Below are positions 23,353 through 35,296 of a DNA stretch of 64,000 nucleotides, piece after piece. The notes beneath the pieces were generated by a model, which was not told where the DNA came from, ran no database searches, and worked only from the letters and a program-made list of their open reading frames with translations. The DNA lies in the NCBI GenBank assembly GCA_965153355.1, contig OZ231128.1:36146001-36210000 (forward strand), written 5' to 3'. The stretch's first letter is position 1, and every line of letters begins with the position of its first letter. This stretch comes from Flaccisagitta enflata. Its lineage: Eukaryota; Chaetognatha; Sagittoidea; Aphragmophora. The position numbers were made by a program, and so were the translations under genes.

Positions 23353-23480
23353 GTGTTTGTTTGTTTGTTTGTTTGTTGGTTTGTTGGTTTGTTGGTTTGT
23401 TGGTTTGTTGGTTTGTTGGTTTGTTGGTTGGTTGGTTGGTTGGTTGGTTGGTTGCGTGCGTGCGTGCGTGCGTGCGTAAG
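23353..23480. repeat. (TTTG)n, (GGTTTGTT)n, (GGTT)n and (GCGT)n compound microsatellite
   Basis: Four tetranucleotide motifs follow one another, as if by stepwise mutation of one repeat. Confidence 0.95.
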
Positions 23481-23604
23481 TGTTTATTTGTTTGTGTGTG
23501 TGTGCCCCCGTCCGCAACGATATAATGGCATGCTTCCACTTGACGATCTCCCTTTATTTGCTTATTATGTACTTTGATCAACACATAATACATGGCCTCC
23601 CAAG

Positions 23605-23796
23605 TTTTTAGTCGCGTGCACGCGACTCTACACCCCGCTTAGTCCGTTGGTCGGTTGGTCTGTCACATTTTACTTTTCTTATGATTTTTATTTTTGGACT
23701 TCACTGCTCCTGATCCTGCCCAAATGGTCAAGTGACCTCAAATATGGCCCCTGCCCACCCGCACGCGACTTAGGTAGCCGTGTATCCGGCCTTGTT
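23605..23796 (+). mobile_element. GTCGCG-palindrome element, well-preserved reference copy
   Basis: Structure: TTTTTAGTCGCGTGCACGCG, then CTCTACACCCCGCTTAGTCC, GGTCGGTTGGTC, a T-rich ACTTTTCTTATG stretch, CTGCTCCTGATCCTGCCC, CAAGTGACCTCAAATATGGC, CCCTGCCCACCCGCACGCGA, and TGTATCCGGCCTTGTT. It has no ORF and no terminal inverted repeats. The two ends share only short GCACGCGACT segments. Class unknown. Confidence 0.8.
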
Positions 23797-23922
23797 AGGT
23801 TGAAAACAACCTAGTTCCTCTTGTTATACGAAATTATAAGACTAGCCTGAAGCAGGTCCTAGCCATTAAATCCTACCACTTTCATCCCAAGTCATTTCCC
23901 TCAATTTCCTTTTACATCTCAG

Positions 23923-24976
23923 ATGGCGCCCACGACTCTCGTTCTCGGCGTGCTCATCGTCGTCGGCGTTTTGTGCATCTTCCTCGGAATTTCCCTCAAA
24001 CGCTTCGTCGAATCTCGACGAAAGCGGTCGTGGTCACGGGAGAAAGTCGAGATGCGCTACGATCGACTGCATTCCCTCCAACTGCCCGTCAGCCGGAAGA
24101 AGATGCTCAAAAGACTCACGTCCAACGCTGGAGGCGGAGGAAGAGGAAGAGGTGGAGGAGGAGGTGGGGAAGGTGGAGGGGCTGAAGTAGGATCAAGCGC
24201 CTCTAATATGGGTGCATCCACTTCAGGCGCCGAGTCTGCAATTGCAAGTGGACCTAGTTCTCCTTCCTTGGCGAATCAACACCCTCAATTCAAAGACATA
24301 TACTTATGCCAGCAGCCCGCTGGTGGCGCTAGCGGTGGCGTTTGTGGCGCCGACGTCAACAGGAAGTCAATTTCGCCAGATTCCGCTCATTCGATTGAGT
24401 TGTCAGACGGAAGCAGAATATCCGCGCATCCCAGCGGCGCCATTCCCAAAAACAGATTCGGCCGGAAAACGCGGATAACGACTCCCACAAATTACGAGGA
24501 CGACGACGACGATAAATACTACCTGAATGGTATCGGGAGTCATAAATTAGGAATTGGTAATGGTGGTGGTGGTGGAGAAAGAGGAGGAGGAGTAGGAGGG
24601 GGAGCGATGGGAGGGTACGCAAACGGCGCATTTCAAATGACGATCAGCGCCGAAACTCACGAAGAGCCGCGAGATTCCGGCGTCAGCAGCATCTCAACGG
24701 CGTCATCCAAGACTTTTCTGGCGCGAATCAGCGGTTTTGGCGGCGGAGGGGGAAGCAGCAGCGGCGGCGTCGGTGGTGGTGGAGGATTCGACGTTGACGC
24801 AGCTTCCGACGCCGCCGTCGTTGAGGAACTACGCCATCAGGACATAGAACTGCGCCACTTTCAACGTCAATGCGTCAACAAAAACAAGAATCATCATTTG
24901 CACAAAAAAAGAACTTCGATCGATATGAAGGAAGATCGGTTGACGCAGCTCGGGTGGAGAAAAGAAGGGGAAGAAG

Positions 24977-25042
<66 letters not shown>

Positions 25043-25044
25043 GC

Positions 25045-25099
<55 letters not shown>

Positions 25100-25152
25100 G
25101 TGCATCATCCATAGATAGATTTTCAAACGTGATTGAAACAACTGCCATTTGA
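23923..25152 (+). CDS. Single-pass membrane protein (or its last exon) with poly-Asn and PDZ-type C-terminus
   Basis: A 409-codon open frame opens with a hydrophobic helix (about residues 4-24, TTLVLGVLIVVGVLCIFLGI), followed at once by a basic stop-transfer stretch (SLKRFVESRRKRSW), then a long hydrophilic region. The rest is Gly/Ser-rich with several Gly runs, an acidic EDDDDDKYY patch and two Asn runs encoded by AAC repeats near the end. The last residues are ETTAI, which fits a class I PDZ ligand (Thr at -2, hydrophobic at 0). The ATG directly follows CATCTCAG, a good splice acceptor, so this may be the final exon of a receptor whose extracellular exons lie upstream, rather than a complete type III protein. 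No family is recognised. Confidence 0.65.
24979..25099 (+). repeat. (AAC)n array inside the coding frame
   Basis: About 40 AAC codons with one AGC and a closing AGT, encoding the poly-Asn of the membrane protein. Confidence 0.95.
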
Positions 25153-25245
25153 TTGTTATTGCGTGTACAAATCTGAAAAAAAAGTTTATTACTCAAACGT
25201 TTTTTCTTTTAATTTTGTTTCTTACACGTCACAAAAAAAAAAGAA

Positions 25246-25788
25246 CAGTCGTAAGCGTTAGATGGCCAAAGGCATCCATCTCCTTGCCCCCCCCCCCTCC
25301 TCCCTTTAGATGGTTAGATGGTCAGCGGTATCCATGCCCTGCCTTAGTAGGTTGTGGTTGAAGTTGAGGGGGGAGCAAAGCAGCGGCCTCGAAGGGGTCA
25401 ATGACCTATGCTTTCACACAGGGGAATTTTCTCCTCTTCCTTCTCCTCCTCCTCCTCCTTCGTTCCCCTTCCCCCACCTCCAGGCCCATATCTCAGCCTC
25501 GAAGCCCATATCCCAGCCTCGAGGCCCAAATCCCAGTCTTGAGGCCCAAATCCCTTGAGGCTGGAATTAGGGCCTCAAAGATAGGATTTTGGCTATAAGA
25601 TGGGATTTGGGCCTTGAGGTTGTGATTTGGACCTCAAGACTGGGATTTGGGCCTCAAGGTATATAGTATATGGGCTTCAAGGCTGAGATATGGGCCTGGA
25701 GGTGGGGGGGGGGGTACGGAGAAGGAGGAGGAGAAAATTCCTCTGTGTGAAAGCATAGGTCATCGACCCCTTCGGGGCCGCTGCCCAA
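25246..25788. mobile_element. GGGCAGCGGCCCC-family element
   Basis: Begins CAGTCGTAAGCGTTAGATGG, includes GCAGCGGCCTCGAAGGGGTC and CTTTCACACAGGGGAATTTT, and then a CCCAAATCCCAGCCTCGAGG 20-bp array that switches orientation midway. Ends GACCCCTTCGGGGCCGCTGC. An internal inversion is likely. Confidence 0.7.
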
Positions 25789-25789
25789 C

Positions 25790-26392
25790 GATAAAAAGAC
25801 ACAATCAAACCGCGCTCCAACGCGCAACAGACCCTTCAGTGAGGGAATTCCAACTCTAATAGTTGCAAGTTCATGGTCCCTTCAGCCTATATTGGCTATC
25901 TAGAACAGAATTCCGCTCATACAGATTGGCTAGAACAGAATTCCGCTCAGCGGTCATACAGATGAGATTGGTTAGCCCCTTGAAATCCGTTACAGCGGGA
26001 TTTAATTATAAATAGACGACGACGGGTCAGGGGTGTGTCCGCAAATCAGAATGGATATCACTTGACGTCAATCAACAAGCCACTCGTTTAACCGATAGTT
26101 AGAAAAAGGTTCACTTGATCTTTGTTATGTTTTTCCTCCTTTAAAGGCCAAGCTGTGCTTAATTCCACTTAAATCTCGTCTAGAGCCTGATCTGCAGACG
26201 GAGAGGGGGGAGAAAGAGAGAGAGGGAAAGAGGGATAAATAAACAAATCGCTCGACAGATAGATAAAGAAACAAATTTAGTTTCAACGTCAAAGATTCTT
26301 TCTCCCCTCTTCCCCCGAGCTTTCAAAGAAAAGTAACTTTTTTCGGTTTTTGTTCAGGAACCCCTTAATCTTTTTTTCATTTTATCCATTTT
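25790..26392. other. No supported feature
   Basis: Contains the short duplication GGCTAGAACAGAATTCCGCT (near 25898 and 25930) and a GAGA-rich patch near 26210. No exon seen. Confidence 0.4.
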
Positions 26393-27305
26393 TGGGCAGC
26401 GGCCCCGAAGGGGACGAAGTCCAGTAGAACACAGGAGAATCTATCCATTTGTATGTATGTCCATCCGTACGTCCGTCCGTCTGTCCCGCCCTGCCCTCTC
26501 CTCAGGGCATTGTCTTCTTTGGGGCCTATTCTGGCCCAAATTCGGCCAAATAGCCCAAATCCAAGCAAAATGGCCCAAATCATGCCAGAAAATCCTAATT
26601 CTAGCCCGAGGTTCATCATTTTGGCCCCTTAGACCTATGTTTTGGCTTCTGAAGAGGAAAAAGTCCTGTAAAACACAGGGGAAATCTGTCTGTCCATCCG
26701 TATGTGCGTCCGTCCGTCCATTTCCCCCTGCCCCATCCTTAGGGCTTTTTCTCCTTTGGAGCCTATTCTGACCCAAATTCTGCCAAATTGCCCAAATCTT
26801 AGCAATATGGCCCAAATCTAAGCAAAATGGCTCAAATCCAAGTATAATGGCCCAAATCCAAGCATAATGGCCCAAATTCAAGAAATATGGCTCAAATCAT
26901 GCCAGAAAACCCCAATTCTGGCCCGAGGTCCATCATTTTGGCCCCTCTGACCTATGTTGTGGCATCCAATACCTAGATTCTGACCAGATTTGAACCATTT
27001 TGCTTGGATTTGGGCCATTTTGCTTGGATTTGGGCCATTTTGCTTAGATTTGGGCCATATTGCTTGGATTTGAGCTATTTGGCAGAATTTGGGTCAGAAT
27101 AGGCCCCAAAGGAGACAAAGCCCTGAAGATGGGGCAGGGAGGGAAAAACGGACGGACGTATGGATGGAGGGACAGATTCCGCCTGTGTTCTACAAGACAT
27201 CATCCCCTTCAGGGCCGCTGCCCTGCTCCCCTTCAACTTAAATCAAACACTACTCAAGCAGGGCACGGGTACTGCTGACCACTTACTGCCTTTGGGCTGC
27301 TATTT
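26393..27305. mobile_element. GGGCAGCGGCCCC-family element, long copy with GGCCCAAATCCAAGC array
   Basis: Starts TTGGGCAGCGGCCCCGAAGG and AGAACACAGGAGAATC, then two rounds of CCATCCGTACGTCC. It then carries arrays of 20-bp units such as GGCCCAAATCCAAGCAAAAT, first in one and then in the opposite orientation. Ends TTCAGGGCCGCTGCC and GCGACGGTACC-like remnants. Confidence 0.7.
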
Positions 27306-27918
27306 ATTTTCCATTTCTTTCCATCTATCGTAAGCCTATGCACATTTGGGATTGTACGTCTATATACTTTCATGTTTATATGTATGTTTACATGTATGTG
27401 TGAGGTGAGTGTATCTATTGAAGAATGGCTGAGATCGTTTTGTGATAGAATATCAAATAATAATGTGATTTTTCTTCATGTGAACGAAAAACATTAAAAA
27501 CACAGCAGTTTTTTGGACGCAGGGGAAGCTCTCATAATCTAAGTTAGCGCCAAGAAGACTTCAGAAATAAGAAACGTCCTGTGTGAAAAAGTTCGTCCGC
27601 TAATATTTCTAAGGGTACTCGTAGGTTATTGCCGTAAATGCGCCAAGAGGCCACCGTTAAAATTTAACTTAAATGCATTATGTATTTTCTTCGAAAAGAG
27701 ATGTACTTTTCCTTCTTCTGTTATTCTTTCTTAAATCCATTTAACAAATTCATAAAGAAAATATTTTGTGTCCAAATATTTCAAGTTGAACCTTTTTAAA
27801 TCGATTTTCTGGTTTTAATCGTGAAATTAAATTTCGGGTTTTAAGACCTCGGAAGGGAAAGGGGGCTAAGAGTCACGGAAATATCTTGGCTCCCACGGGT
27901 GGGGAAAGTTGATAGACA
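27306..27918. other. No supported feature
   Basis: AT-rich; neither strand shows a convincing exon or repeat. Confidence 0.4.
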
Positions 27919-28139
27919 AGTGACGCGGGGTCACAATATCGTTGCGGACAGGTGGGCAGGGGCGGCAACCCCCATCCACGCCCAGCGCCCTACATAACCC
28001 CCTTTCCCAGATGGACACAAGCACAAAAGACTTCTAAAGCGCTTGTTTCCCCACTTTCCGACTCATGCTCACGGACCAACGGACTGACGGACTCACAGTC
28101 GAAAAAAGCCTCTTATAAAGTTGCAGGTCCGCTACTAAA
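27919..28139 (-). mobile_element. Variant GTCGCG-family element, reverse orientation
   Basis: AGTGACGCGGGGTCACAATA to TTGCAGGTCCGCTACTAAAC, mirroring the copy at 17068-17281. Confidence 0.65.
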
Positions 28140-28528
28140 CAACGGAAATGTTTTCTGAATATTTTCAGTTGATTGATGCGTGTTTTTTTTTCTCGCTTTA
28201 CCCATTTTTTGCTATTTTGATCAAGGCAAAGAGAGAAAATTTGATGTAAAATGAAAATCTCTATTGTTTCTCTCTCATCGCACCATATTTAGTCGCTATA
28301 CCTCCTAGTGTCTATTCCTTCGTCCGTCTCCCCATTGCTGTCCCGCCTGGCTCCCTGGCCAACCACATGTACATGCATCTGTTTTAAAGTGCGTCCTCGC
28401 ACTCTTATGAAATGTCCGTCTGTTGGTTGGTCGGTCTGTCTGTCGGGTAACGCAAACATTAGAAATGTGCAAAACGGCTGATTCTGACGTAATTCTTCAT
28501 TCCTATCACCTCTCTTGCCTTACCAAAT

Positions 28529-28640
28529 TCATTTTCATTCATTCATTCATTCATTCATTCAATCATTTATTCATTCATTCATTCATCATTCATTCATTCA
28601 TTCATTCATTCATTCATTCATTCATTCATTCATTCATTCA
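28529..28640. repeat. (TTCA)n microsatellite
   Basis: Tetranucleotide run with three interruptions. Confidence 0.97.
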
Positions 28641-28920
28641 AAACGTTGATTTACAAATTCTAAATCAAGCGAGGCACGCATATTGGCCATAACTTGGCCT
28701 TGTTTTTTTCAGGATGCATACCCTATACGATGGTGTGTCTGTAAAATGTGGGTCCGTCCTTATCACTGTGTCCTCATCTCTTTCAACTTCTTCATCTTCT
28801 GCTTCTTCTTCTTGTTTTTTTCCTTCATCTTCTTCTTCTTTTCCTTTTTCTTCACCTCCGTTTCCTTCTCCCTCTCCTTCTCTCTTCTTGTTCTCCCCAT
28901 GTTCTTTTCCTTTTTACCTA

Positions 28921-29476
28921 CAGTAGATGTCGTCTAGACTTGGAAATACGGGGGAATTCATTACAGGAAGACAAATAGTTTATATTTAAATTGAATCTAT
29001 ATTCACAAAAGGAATGTTTATTGCCCATGGGTGTTGGTTGCCATGGAAACACATTTGTTGTATTTACACTAAATCAATCTTTTCAGAAATTTTTTGAGGG
29101 AACATTGTTTAAAATAAAATTTGCAACAACTTTCCCACTGTATGTTCTGTAAAAATATCGCTAGTTTGGCAGTTGCTAGGGAGCATCACAGGGCTGTCAC
29201 ACATAGTTACGCTCCCTAGCAACGGCTAAACAGGCAACACTTTATAGACATACATAGTGGAAAGTATAATTTTATTTTAAACAATGTTCCTCAAAAATTT
29301 CTCAAAATATTGATACTATAGCGTGAATACATGAAGATGCGTTTCCATAGCAACCAACACCCATGGGCAACAAAACATCCTTTTATTAGTCTATATTCCA
29401 AATATCAGCCTCCTAACTTTATTTCTCTTCCTGTAATGATTTCCCCCGTATTTCCAAGTCTAGACAACATCTACTG
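28921..29476. mobile_element. MITE, 556 bp, TA-CAGTAGATGT ends
   Basis: TA-CAGTAGATGTCGTCTAGA is mirrored by TCTAGACAACATCTACTG-TA; the arms continue inward through TTGGAAATACGGGGGAA. The middle shares GTTGCCATGGAAAC and TTTGCAACAACTTTCCCAC with the CAGTGGGGTT family at 38411, so the two families have a common core under different ends. Confidence 0.9.
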
Positions 29477-29859
29477 TACTTCTTCTTCCCTTTCCCCCCT
29501 TTATGGCTGTTCTTCTTCATATATGATCTGAACATCTTTCTAGTCTTACTTTCTCTCCCTTTTAAAAATCTTTCTCTCTCCTGTGTTCTCCCGATTGATC
29601 TTTGGAATGTGAATCGAGTTTTACAAAGGAAATGCATCATTTTCATCTCTCTCTCTTTCTCTCACTCGAAAAAGGCTTTTTAAGCGCTTTTGAATGAACA
29701 AGTTACGCCAGACGCGTCATGCTGAGGGCCAAACAAATGTTACACCAATTCGGGTGAAGGTAGCACTCGACCGCTTTTATCTCTCGCTCGACCTTCAACC
29801 TACAACCTCCACCTCCCCTTTCTTGTCTATGTTTGATCATTGTCTTCTTTTCTATCTTT

Positions 29860-30223
29860 TTGGTTGTTTTTTTTTCTACGATGCATTGTTTATTTCTTTT
29901 TCTTCGTCTCTAATATTTTTTTAATGCCTTCATAACTTTTTTTTATCTTTCACCTTTTTAGTTTTCTTCATTCTTGCTTTCCTTCTTTCTTTCCCTCTTT
30001 ATTTGTATTTTTTGTTTTTTTTTCCTATGATGCATTGTTTATTTCTTTATCCGTCTTTCACTATCTTTTTTCTTTATTGCCTTCAACCTTTTTTTCTTTT
30101 CTTTTTTTATCTTTCACCTTTTTCCTTTTCTCCATTCTTTTTTTCCTTCTTCCATTCTTCCTTTCTTTCTTTCTTCCCCTCTTTGTTCGTTTTATCGTTT
30201 CTTTCTTTCTTTCTTTCTTACAT

Positions 30224-30267
<44 letters not shown>

Positions 30268-30296
30268 TTTTCTTTCCTTCTTTTTTTTTCCTTTTT

Positions 30297-30335
<39 letters not shown>

Positions 30336-30480
30336 CTTTTCTTTCTTCTTTCTCTTTTTTTTCCTTTTTCTTCTTTTTTCTTCTTTTTCTTTCTTTTTCT
30401 TTTTCTTTTTCTTTTTCTTTCTTTCTTTCTTTCTTTCTTACTGTTTTTTCTTTGAGTTTCTTTTCTTTTCTTTTCCTTCC
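29860..30480. repeat. Long polypyrimidine tract, (CTTT)n and relatives
   Basis: More than 500 bases almost entirely of C and T on the plus strand, with several CTTT runs. Phe/Leu/Ser frames and the Lys/Arg/Glu frames opposite are artefacts. Confidence 0.95.
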
Positions 30481-30504
30481 TTCCTCCTTCCTTTTTTGCC
30501 TCCT

Positions 30505-30722
30505 TTTTTTAGTCGCGTGCACGCGACTCTACAACCCACTCTGTCCGTCGGTCGGTCGGTCTGTCCGTCTGTCACGCTTTTTTGTTGTTTGACATCATTT
30601 TAAGTCGTTTTGAGTCATCTTAAGTTATTCAAAGTCATTTTAAGTCAATTTACTTTAAGTCTTTAGTCTTTTAGTCTTATAGTCTTAATAACCGCACGCG
30701 ACTGTAAGGTGTTGGCCTTGTT
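30505..30722 (+). mobile_element. GTCGCG-palindrome element with AAGTCATTTT units
   Basis: TTTTTTAGTCGCGTGCACGC to GCACGCGACTGTAAGGTGTT and GGCCTTGTT, with an internal short array like that at 14628. Confidence 0.8.
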
Positions 30723-30924
30723 CTCCCCTGTCCTTATTTTTGTTGGCTTCATTCTATCTGTCTTTCTGTCTATCTTTTTATCTGCCTATCTATCTATATA
30801 TCCATCTGTCTATCTATTTGTCTATGATCTTTCTCTCCTTTGTTTTCTGTTATATACTATTTTTTACTTTTCTACTTTTCTACTTTCTATCTTTCTTTCT
30901 TTCTTTCTTTCTATCTTTCTATCT

Positions 30925-30929
<5 letters not shown>

Positions 30930-30988
<59 letters not shown>
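30930..30988. repeat. (TC)n microsatellite
   Basis: About 28 TC units after a TTTC/TATC run. Confidence 0.97.
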
Positions 30989-30990
<2 letters not shown>

Positions 30991-31330
30991 GATCTCCACC
31001 CTCAAGCGGTTCACGTTAGATTTCGCTTGAAGGTTTTCTCCAACTCATTTTATCGCGCATCTCGCTTTTGACCTGGTCTCGATCTCGTGCTTGGTCATCC
31101 GCGCCTGTCAAATGTTTTGGCTTTTTCTTGAGCGTTAATCGATTTCAAATTAAGCGGAAATATCAATCTATTTCAAGCGTTCAGTAGAGTTAACGTTACA
31201 TACGGGTTTCGTTAGTCTTTCTTCCGACAAAGCCGCTTGGGAGCACAGTAGGAGTACAGCAGGACCTCGGCATAACGGAATGGGATTATATATTTTTGAC
31301 TATTAAAAAGGTAAAAAAAAATATTATCAT

Positions 31331-32165
31331 CGGGAAAAAAGTCGAAGTCAGTCTTCGACTTTTTGACATATTCGAGAGAAACAGGGTTTTCATTTTCTTA
31401 TGAGGAAGTTGTGCATCTCATCTGGCTGATTGAGGCCTCCGATGATACTAATAGTGTAAGTAAATTTAGTTATTCTCTTTCGTTTGGCGCCAAGCAGAAT
31501 GCTCTATGCCAAATATTTTTTAAAGATTTATTTACGAAAAATTCGAATGAAATTTTTTTCAACTTTTTTTTCATTTTTTTGTAGGAATCAATAAAGGAGT
31601 GTATTTATGTTTACTTGAGCATGCAAATACAAAAAAACATGTTAATGAGCACAGCTGCTCATCTATGAGGGCGTTTTTGAACATTTTAGCTCATTTAGCT
31701 CACTTAGCTCAGTCTATTCTTTCTGATTTCAACTACAATAAATGAATAAACATTTTCATACTTGTTTTACCAAGTAAATGAAAAAAAATGTCAGTGAGCA
31801 GAGCTGCTTATCTGTGAGGGTGTTTTTAAGTATTCTGGCTCATTTAGCTCATTTAACTTGCTCTTTTTCTCTTATTTAGAAAAGGGTGAATAAATTAATG
31901 TTTTGATTTAAGCATGCAAATACAAGAAAGCATGTCAGTGAGCAAAGCTGGTTGTTTGGTTGAAATATTTTGATTATTTCAGCTCATCTAGCTCATTTGG
32001 CTCAGTTCTATTTTTCTTTGATTTTCAGTGCAATCAATACATTCAACTGCTTTTGATTTGATCTAACAAATAGAAAAAAATTCAGTGACTGAAGACAAAA
32101 GCATGGTGAAAAGTGACCAATGTTTATGACTTTTTTCCTCACGGCGACAGCCGCCATTACTGGTA
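31331..32165. mobile_element. AAAAAAGTCGAA-hairpin element
   Basis: One end carries a hairpin, AAAAAAGTCGAAGTCA facing CTTCGACTTTTT. The other end has CCTCACGGCGACAGCCGCCA. The interior holds repeated blocks of about 125 bases with GCATGCAAATACAA, ATGTTAATGAGCA and GCTCATTTAGCTC. A reverse-oriented copy lies at 38027-39252. Confidence 0.7.
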
Positions 32166-32462
32166 AAATTTAATGTTTTTTGTTTATTTTAGTGATGTGA
32201 AAGTATATACATGGATAGTAACAATAGATATATACGCAACTAGAAATACTGATTCTTAACCAAAAACTTAACAAATAATTTTGTTGATAACTTTTTGTAT
32301 TATCCAGCCATTTCTTATAACTTCATTTTGTCATCAAATGCAATATTTCACCTTTATTGCAAAAGAATATACTTGCAGGCCAAAACAAATTTTACCTTAA
32401 AGGTGGGTCATTGTCAAAGCAGTTTGCTAACCAGTCTGTTAACCAACTTTGAGACCTAAGTA

Positions 32463-33056
32463 CAGTGAGGCGCATATAAAAGTAGCCACTTTTGTAAAGA
32501 CTATTTTGCTTATTATAGAAATGATAGGATTAATTTATTAGTGATGATATGAAAAGATTTTAAATTTTCTTTAATTTGAGACCAATCCCAAATTTATGGC
32601 TCTTTTCGTTTAAAAGTGACATTAGTTTGAATAGAAGCATATCAAAACCATGTTGGGAAAAGGGACAAAAAAATTACCTCCTTTTTGACAATCAGAAAAC
32701 TGAGTTGTTTTCTTTATAAAGCTACAAATTTCTGATTGGACTAGATTTGTAGAGTTTTTGAAGCTCCTTAAAACGCTCATGGATTTGAAGTCTTTTTTAT
32801 GATTTGTTGTCAATCTATCAAAGAAAAACAAAATCTTTTTTGCATTTCGTCCATAGTGGTTCAGTTATAGATTCTTCTAAATTACTTCTCCTCTTTGAAC
32901 TTAAATAAAATCTTAACAAATTGAGTCTGGGATTGGGCAAGATTTGTAGAAATTTTAAAGATCTTTAAGAATCTTACGGATTTTAAGTGTTTATGATGAC
33001 CAGAACTGACACAGTTAGCTTTTAAAGTACTGGCTACTTCATTATGCGCCGCACTA
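32463..33056. mobile_element. MITE, 594 bp, TA-CAGTGAGGCGCA ends
   Basis: TA-CAGTGAGGCGCATATAAAAG is mirrored imperfectly by CTTCATTATGCGCCGCACTA-TA. The arms share AGTAGCCA against TGGCTACT. No ORF. Confidence 0.75.
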
Positions 33057-34320
33057 TATATTGCTCTTTAAAGGCGGAGCACTGTTAAAGGCGTTGTTGT
33101 GGAGGCGGGGTTTCACTGTACAATGGAATCGCATTTGAACTAAAAATCATTTTTCTTTGCGCTAAAGCGCGTCTACTACAGTTTATGTTCATAGGTTGGT
33201 CTGTCGGTCTATCGATTGGTCAATCATTCGCTCGTACATGCTGGCCTACTTGGCCTTTATATGAGTGGTGTTTGAAAATTCGAAATTCACTTAAATGACT
33301 TAATCTAAGGTAATGCGAACGTTTTCTCTGCGAAATTTCCTTTACCTTTGACCAAATTTCTCGTGGTTATTTCGCCTTTTGAGAGCTCTTAAATCTCAAC
33401 AAGGATGCTTTTCGAGAGTGAAAATTAAAAAGAAATCGAATTACTCAACTTGAAAGTTCAAACACTCATCGTTTGGTGCGGCCACGCATCTCTTCCATTC
33501 CACCGGAGGCCACACGCTGGTTTCTAAATATGCCTGTCCGTCTGTTCAATGCGTTGGTTGTTTGCTTGTTTTCCTTTACTGAATACTATGTCATTTCCAA
33601 AGCGCCGTCTTAAAAGCCTTCTATACTAATGCTCTTCCTTCTCCTTCTCAATCTCTTTCTTCACCACCACCACTGGTCACTAGCACTGCCAATTCCTAAT
33701 TTGCTGATGAGTGGGGTCAATTATGATATTTGATATTTTAGGAAATGACGGTACCTATGGATTCTGCATCACGTATTCAAAAAATTTACTACGAACAACA
33801 TCCGAGTGTGTCATTTTGCAAAAGGCCTTTTGATCAGATCATTATTGTAAGAGCTCATTATCATATTCCAACATTGAATGTTGGTCTAACATTCAGGTGT
33901 GTTATAATGCAAAAATATATTTGATCAGCTTATCATTAAAAGAGAGTATAGGAACTTTGATAAATAAACATTCACAATTTCTATTTTTTAGAATTTGATC
34001 CATTTTTTTTTAGTGCAAGGTCATCATAAAATTTTTATACTTTTAGCAACCCATTTTTTTTTACAATAAGATTTATGATTTATTTGAAAAATCATATATT
34101 ATCTATTATCATTTTTTCCAAGTCTTTAGGTATTAGAAAGCACCTCTAAAACTGGCTATGTCCGTTGGTTGATTAGTTGGTAACGCATTCATACAACGAT
34201 CCACGTGTCGCACCTAATTGGCCTATTTGGCCTTGTTTTTTTCTTTTTTTTCTTGAAGTTATATTTTTTTATATCAAAGGACTCCGTTTGAAAAGAATGA
34301 TTGTATATTTAAACACTGTC
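33057..34320. other. No supported feature
   Basis: AT-rich sequence. A short piece near 34150-34235 (GTCCGTTGG to TTGGCCTTGTT) looks like a degenerate end of the GTCGCG family. Confidence 0.4.
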
Positions 34321-34509
34321 TTTTTAGTCGCATGTCACGTGACTCTACACCCCACTTTGTCGTTCCATCGGTCGGTTGGTCCCTTTTTTTACTTTTTTGG
34401 CGTTTTTTGAGCTTTTTGAGCATACAGCTACTGCCCAGATGTTCCAGTGTCCTTCTCCAGCATTGCTCCTGCCCACCGCGTCTAAGGTAGCAGTGTATCC
34501 GGCCTTGTT
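34321..34509 (+). mobile_element. GTCGCG-palindrome element
   Basis: TTTTTAGTCGCATGTCACGT to GTGTATCCGGCCTTGTT. The central palindrome has mutated in step on both arms (GCATGTCACGTG), as compensatory change would produce. Confidence 0.75.
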
Positions 34510-34977
34510 TTCTTCATAATCAATAATTCTGAAGCAAATCCAGCTGCACAACAATCTACAAATAAAAGGCCAAACGAGGATTCAGAAAAATGGAAGATAA
34601 AGAGATTGAAAAAAAAACCAAATATTCCAATACTCGTTAATGATGACAATCTGATCAAAAACCCCTTTTTTCATATTGACACACCCGACCACCAACATTT
34701 TCTTGGCAAAACTCTTCTACACCTAGAGGCTTCTACCGAAGCCATGAATCAGTAATTCAATTTCCGCTCATCAAGTATCACATAATATTTTGTTGTTTAT
34801 GGCTTGGTTAAGCCCTAAGGATGTGAAAGTTCTATTCTTTTTCCTGATGCTGTTACGAAAATTCTTCAAAAGCAATCTTAAAAAAGCTTTTTTCATAATC
34901 AAAATTCAGAACGTGAAATACAAAGGAACCAACATTTGACGGAAACTATCATAAATGGTGCTATTTTCTTGGCAACA

Positions 34978-34978
34978 G

Positions 34979-35020
<42 letters not shown>

Positions 35021-35022
35021 CC

Positions 35023-35071
<49 letters not shown>

Positions 35072-35079
35072 CCACAACC

Positions 35080-35116
<37 letters not shown>

Positions 35117-35120
35117 CGAC
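34978..35120. repeat. (CAA)n array
   Basis: Near-continuous CAA triplets with a few CCA interruptions and a CGA tail. Confidence 0.97.
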
Positions 35121-35296
35121 GACGACGACAAAATATACCACCATTCCCACCAAAACAACGACAAAATACACCACCACCACCGCCACCATCACCTGCAACA
35201 ACAACGACAGCAAAAGAAACAACAACATCTACAATGTCAATGATCGAATCTATGACAACGACAAACGATAACAACACGATGTACTGCACTGATAAT

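Noticed and set aside
30003-30592. Phe/Leu/Ser frames and the opposite Lys/Arg/Glu frames
   Set aside because: They arise from the polypyrimidine tract.
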